Positions 59,030 through 64,000 of a stretch of 64,000 nt of DNA are shown one piece after another. Position 1 is the first letter of the stretch; the number at the start of each line of letters is the position of its first letter. The notes beneath the pieces were generated by a model that saw only the letters and a list, made by a program, of their open reading frames with translations, did not search any database and was not told the DNA's origin. The DNA is taken from assembly GCA_025345505.1 (NCBI GenBank), contig JANVCC010000022.1, forward strand, positions 27,570,375 to 27,634,374. The letters are read 5' to 3'. The DNA comes from Todiramphus chloris collaris (Eukaryota > Chordata > Aves > Coraciiformes > Alcedinidae). The translations under genes were made by a program, and so were the position numbers.

Positions 59030-59620
59030 CCTTGAAATAATTAGAGATGGAGTGCTAATGAAAGATATTAGGAATACAGAATGTGAGTAGAAGATCAAAT
59101 TAATGTTAGAGAAAGCCATTATAGATAGTTACCTAGTAAATACCCCTATGTAAAGGCCCAAGCATGCATACTCACATAGATCATGAGGTTAAACATGTAA
59201 CATTAAATAACACAATCATTTTCAATCTTCACAAACATGGATTGCAGATCTTTTGGTAATTTATCATCCTTCTCAGTCTAATGTCACGCTTTGCCCCTGA
59301 ATGCTTTGTGGAATAAGACAAATTGCTTATTAATATACTTTCATAGGAAGAAGATGAGATCAAACCAGGCCTGAGATAATCATTCTGTTCGGCTGGTTTT
59401 ACGCTGCTGTGATTTCACTACACACTAAAGTACAAAAACTGCAACAGTTGCAAACCAGGCCCTTCAGAAGAGGAGAGTTAATTTGTTTATGAATCTATAT
59501 TGATGGAACCCTGCCAGCAATGACCTGGCACAGATTTATGCATTTATCTAACTTTACCTGTTGAGCAAAGTGTATCTCTCCGTATCTTTGCATGATTCAG
59601 GTCATTTACTCAGGATCAGT
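59030..59620. other. candidate conserved regulatory block
   Basis: The stretch holds AATTAGAGATGGAGTGCTAATG, GATTTCACTACACACTAAAG and ATCTATATTGATGG words. It also has CAGATTTATGCATTTATCTAAC, with ATGCA/ATCT-type sites, and TTGCATGATTCAGGTCATTTACTCAGG, which includes AP-1 and nuclear-receptor-like words. There is no repeat similarity, and the texture resembles vertebrate enhancers. Composition-based inference only. Confidence 0.25.
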
Positions 59621-59757
59621 GACAAGTCTGAAATCTGTCTTCACCCCAAGAAACGCACAGGAAAAGTGCAGAGATCTGTAGCCTTTTGTGCCACGTCACA
59701 ATTTCACAACTTGAAGTTAACTGGGAAGTAGAGAGGAACTGCTTCAGTTTTCATTTA

Positions 59758-60345
59758 GGTGCATTAAGGAAAGTGTGACCAGCAGGTCAAGGGAGGTTCT
59801 CCTTCTTCCTCTACCCTGTTCTAGTGAGGCCACATCTGGACTACTGTGTCCAGTTCTGGGTTCCCCAGTTCAAGAGAGCCAAAGAACCACTGGACAGAGT
59901 CCAACAGAGGGCTACAAAGATTAACAGGGGACAGGATCATCTCTCATACAAGTAAAGGCTGAGAGACCTGGGTCTTCTTAGCCTGGAGAAGAAAAAACTG
60001 AGAGGGGATCTTATCAATGCTTATAAATATCTAAAAGGCAGGTGTCAAGAGGATGGGACCAGTCTCTTTTCAGTGGTGCCAGCAACAGCACAAGTGGCAA
60101 CAGGCATAAAATAGAACACAGGAAGTTCCACTTAAACGTAAGGAAAAAAACTTTTTACTTTGAGGGTGCTGGAACACTGGAACAGGCTGCCCTGAGAGGT
60201 TGTGGAGTCTCTTTCTCTGGAAACTCAAAACCTGCCTGGACGTGATTATGTGCAACCAATCTAGGTGAACAGGCTTTGTCAGAGGGGTTGGACTAGATTA
60301 TCTCCCCAGGTCCCTTCCCACCCCTACCATTCTGTGATTTTATTG
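59758..60345 (+). mobile_element. CR1 LINE, 3' end fragment, well preserved
   Basis: The copy starts in a CIKESVTSRSREVL-type coding segment and continues LFYPVLVRPHLDYCVQFWVP and QFKRAKEPLDRVQQRATKIN. Next come RLRDLGLLSLEKKKLRGDLI and [20 protein letters not shown]. The last coding block is [20 protein letters not shown]-like, where intact copies read HLNMRKNFFTVRVTEHWNRL. The 3' UTR shows TTGTGGAGTCTCTTTCTCTG, GCCTGGACGTGATTATGTGC, GGGGTTGGACTAGATTATCT and ends ACCATTCTGTGATTTTATTG at about 60345. It belongs to a different CR1 subfamily from the copies at 9.2 and 27.4 kb. A frame change near 60160 makes it non-functional. Confidence 0.95.
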
Positions 60346-61638
60346 CCAAAATTCTTTTAGAAAAACCCAAACCTTGAAAGTTTCAAACTTCTTCAACAGG
60401 GGGTAGGTTTTGTATAGAGTGAAACAGAGGGACACCCTGCAAAAATGCCTACTAAAAACTAGTTCTCTGGCCATATTGATTATGGCTGATCAAACATTCG
60501 ATCTCTGTGATCCCTGAGCTGGAGTGAGATACTGAGAGCTGAGCAAGAATTTTCTCTAGTCTTATTATTGTTAATACCTCTTGATTTAGGTATTTACAAC
60601 TTGTATACATTTCTCAGGATATTAAGCAGGATGCTTTAACATATATAATAGATAAGATATACATTCAACATTGCAAGAGGTCTAAAAGAGATTATGCTGC
60701 TCATAAATTTTTTTGCTGAAGTAAACATCAGACTTCTGCCAAAAAAGCATGAAACATTCTATCTTTATTTTGTGGGGAGGGATTGTAAATATCCCTCAGC
60801 AAATGAATTCACATCCTTGCTGTTGGTTCCCAGTATGTACATAAAGAGAACTTACAGTTCCATTAAATCTCATCAGAACTTTGCTGTAGATGAAGGTTGA
60901 ATTATGAGTTACCTTATAGCAACTGTAAAGCAGAAAAATAAAGGGTTATTCTCTCAGCTGATTAGTAGAGATGGGCTGGGACCAAAATACCCTGCCACAA
61001 ATATGTGAAAAATACCTGGGTGTGTTGTAAGGAATCATGCAGTACTGAATGGAAGAAAAAACCCCAAACCTGAAAGTACAGTATTTCTGCTTGGTCCTTT
61101 AATGGGAGATGCGTGCAGGAAGTTGCTCTCTGGTTCAGATTCCTTAACACCTTCCATGAGAACACATTGTTTTCAGGTATGTAAATTTTTGGCCCCAAAT
61201 TAAGAGGTTTTGTTGTTTCCACATAAACTGATTGCTTCACTCTGAATTTAACTTGCAGTATTTCTACAGAAAGAACCAAACACTTTCTAAGAAAGTTGTC
61301 CTGGCTACAGGAGGCATCTGCCACTGACAAACTGCCCTTGCAAGCATTACACAGGATGGGTGCACCAGAAAGCTATAGGTGGATCAACTGTGCACCCCAT
61401 CTGGTTTTGACATAGCCCACGGGGTTGGGATACATAGTACTGTGCTAGTGCCTTGAGAAGGTGGTCATGGTACCAGGTGGTCCCTTGGCAAAGGCAGTTG
61501 GCAGCAGACTGTGAGGGCTGACAAAAGAGGCACAATCCTGCAGGTGGCTTTACCCATAGTCATAGCTATTGCTACTGTCCAAGGAGAGCCTGAGATACCC
61601 AGGACACTGCTGATGGTGAGGGAGGCCTCCCAGAAGGG
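60346..61638. other. non-coding, nothing recognised
   Basis: The 122-codon minus-strand frame at 60962-61330 has no domain I know. No repeat found. Confidence 0.5.
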
Positions 61639-61682
61639 CATCCATCCATCCATCCATCCATCCATCCATCCATCCATCCATA
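61639..61682. repeat. (CATC)n tetranucleotide microsatellite
   Basis: About eleven CATC units in an uninterrupted array. On the minus strand it reads as a false Met-Asp-Gly-Trp repeat peptide, and on the plus strand as Ser-Ile-His-Pro. Confidence 0.98.
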
Positions 61683-64000
61683 TCCTAACCCATGTGGGGG
61701 GGTCCCATTGTTCTGATGTAGCCACACAGGCTACTGTGAACTTTTATCTCTGGGGTTGAATTTTAGTCTTTCTTTGGAGTAATCCTTCCTTCCCCCTGGA
61801 GAAATTCTCTGCATATTTCCATTTTGGGGAGAGCCAGACCCTTCCCAGGAGTCTGGTCTGAAAGGAAAGACCAAACTGCAGATTTGAGGTGACATAGTTG
61901 GACCTTTGACAGAGGTGTCTCAACTCACGAGAAACCTGAAGAAGAAGAGCAAGAAATTCAGCAAGACACAAAAGCATCCAGCAGAGCAGTCAAGCAACAG
62001 GGGTAAAACAAAGCTACAGAAAAGCATATTTCAGCTGTGGAGCAATAGTTACATCCACTACAAGTATTGACACTTGGTAATGGGTCAAACCACTGACACA
62101 GTAACACATTCATCCATCCACAGAGACAGGCATACAACCTGTGGCTCAGGAAATTTGTACTGAGCAGACTTAAAAAACTGGGTCTGTATGACACAGAAGG
62201 GAGTATTTGCTTTACCCAGTGCTTTCATATCATGGACATGTGAGCCGACTTCTCCCCAACAAGGTTTGCGTGTGGAATAAGCAACCCCTCTCAGCTCATG
62301 CACACAGTTCACAGGGTACCCAAGTGCAGGTTAACAAACATACAAAGGAGGTGACTTGCATAACTTCTTAATCTAGGCTTGTCCTCCTATTACCTAAGAC
62401 CTGGGCAATTTTCTTCTTAAATCAATGGTACCTCATGCTGTGGAATGCTCAAGAAGAAAGGAAACAAAAAAAATCTGAGATAAAAACCTTACCCTTTGGT
62501 GGTTTCCTTCTTTTATTCAGAATTGCAAAAGACACCAAGGGGATCAGACAGTATAAGTACTCTGCATCCTTGGCAGGAATTATGCAGAGACAGGCTCCAC
62601 TATGTAACTCAAATCTGCTTTCCCACACCTGGCTTTACTTTCAGTTTCCTTGGAATGAGCAAGTACTAAATTTGACTGGCAAAGACAACTTTAAATCAGA
62701 GCCAGGAGCAAAAGATGTGGGCAGATATCTGTCAGCTGGGAAAAAACCCACAAACCACACACCAAAAAAAAGGACAAAGAAGCTGCCCTTGGTACTCAAA
62801 ATGCAATAAACCATCTTGGGCTAAAATGAGGAAAGCCAAAAGTTGTAGCCTGTGTGGTGAATACTTACGCTTCTGGAAAGCACAAACCTTTACTTCCCAT
62901 AGAGCATCCCCTTGCTGCAGTTTTTCCCCAAGTCCTGCAGAGTGCAGAGTGGTGTTTTGAAATCGAGGATCTATTAGTCTATAAAGAGGAAAAAGTCGAA
63001 GCCTGCTTGAAATTCTCTTTGGTAACAGTAAGGAGGGCAGGCTGCTCTGAGTTATGAAGGTGGCCTTTTAAAAATGGAAATAAACAGACAGAGTAGATGA
63101 CTTTAATGAAGAACTACCCGTGTCTTTTTTGGTCTCAAGTTCCATTAGCAAATGGAGACAGAAAAAAACTGTGCAGTTCTGTCAGGAGCAACTGGTCACC
63201 TCTCTGCACCTGAGCTTTCCTCAAACACATGTGCCTGTCAATGCAGAGAAAGCCTGAAATATCAAGGGGCATCTGCAGTGCTCAGCCTAGAGACAGCCTT
63301 ATTTAAGACTATGAAAACCCTTGAGAGATTCAACCTGAGCTGAAGGGTGTTCTCTTGGAGATCAAATACAGATGCCTGACTGCACCTATCTTTGGTTTTG
63401 CTTTTGGCTGTGGGCACCAGGGGTCTCCAGACATTCCAAACATCCCCATTTTGGAGGTGCTGGGTGTTTCATGTGAAGTACTAAACAGCATCTGCTTTTC
63501 TGGTGACTTGAACAGCACCATTGTACTGCCCAGAGACACATAACTCCCCTAATATGAACTGTAACAGTTTGAGGGACAGATAAGAGAAAGGAGGTGAGCA
63601 GCCCTCAGATGTGCAGTGTGTAGTCACAGAAGCACCAACTGTTGGGCTGTGGTGCTGTTTGTGATTCTTTGCATTGCAGTAATGCTTAAGGAGCCATGCA
63701 GGGTACAGATGTAACCACACAAGCCCGAAACCAAGGAGAAGAACAGTGTAAAATCTGTCTGTGGTTAATAATATTAGTCTGTGTCAGACTGTAACAATTG
63801 GGAGACCTTTTTGCCATTTCAGAACAAGCTGAATTGTTCTTCAGTCTATACCAAACCAGTACCGTCCTGCTTCCAGAAAGTGATGGTTACAGCACACACT
63901 ACCCTCATAATATCTTTTGCTGTTGTAAACAGATGAGCAAAGGAAAACCTGAAGGAGGGATCTGAGATAAGATTATTTTTAACCATGTAAGTGTTTCATG
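61683..64000. other. non-coding, nothing recognised
   Basis: Open frames up to 124 codons (plus, 62435-62809) are Lys-rich and match no family. The run TTTTCCCCAAGTCCTGCAGAG and nearby sequence show no splice pattern strong enough to call an exon. The window ends in the same type of DNA. Confidence 0.5.

Noticed and set aside
61465-61725. Met-Asp-Gly-Trp repeat protein
   Set aside because: It is the minus-strand translation of the (CATC)n array.
1-64000. CRISPR array, bacterial operon, phage or toxin-type system
   Set aside because: No spaced identical repeats, ribosome-binding-site-led gene strings or recognisable bacterial proteins; the repeats are all vertebrate retrotransposons.

Overview
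The window looks like nuclear DNA of a bird, most likely a neoavian. It is AT-rich, has no dense reading frames, and carries many pieces of CR1 (chicken repeat 1) LINE retrotransposons, several ending in the avian CR1 3' signature with ATTCTATGA-type octamers. It also carries solo LTRs of the avian endogenous retrovirus type, ending in motifs such as TCTCAACCC and GGGGTTTAAAC. I found no exon of a host protein gene that I can recognise, no tRNA or rRNA gene, no CRISPR array and no bacterial-type operon. The window is best read as an intergenic stretch or a long intron. Nearly all short reading frames are consistent with chance or lie inside repeats.

Layout. 0-9 kb: a candidate conserved noncoding block at the left edge, a truncated LTR at 1.28 kb, a 33-bp tandem duplication at 3.03 kb, a (TG)n microsatellite at 6.14 kb and a purine tract at 8.82 kb. 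9-19 kb: a short CR1 3' end at 9.2 kb, an old CR1 reverse-transcriptase relic on the minus strand at 12.8-13.0 kb, and a T22 tract at 14.2 kb. 19-23 kb: two solo LTRs on the plus strand; the second is bounded by TG...CA and an intact 5-bp target duplication AGTCC. 26-28 kb: a cluster of CR1 pieces in the same orientation, namely an ORF2 piece fused to a 3' end with the RT core missing, then a second 3' end from a different subfamily, with an unusual nested inverted repeat between them. 32.6-37.4 kb: minus-strand CR1 copies of very different ages, including a 1.15-kb copy that still shows reverse-transcriptase motifs. 43-49 kb: more old CR1 relics. 51.6-52.05 kb: a minus-strand LTR of the same family as the truncated one at 1.28 kb. 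54.5 kb: a (TTTTA)n array. 59.8-60.3 kb: a well preserved CR1 3' end of yet another subfamily. 61.64 kb: a (CATC)n array.

Functionally these parts do not form a pathway. They are fossils of successive retrotransposon waves in non-coding DNA. The AT-rich stretches between them, especially at 1-430, 16.6-16.8, 30.06-30.45 and 59.03-59.62 kb, look like possible vertebrate regulatory elements, but alignment would be needed to show it. I found no convincing undescribed biological system. The most notable signals are the intact-boundary solo LTR with an internal AT-repeat expansion, the template-switch-like hairpin at a CR1 3' end, and the same-family LTR pair in opposite orientation about 50 kb apart.
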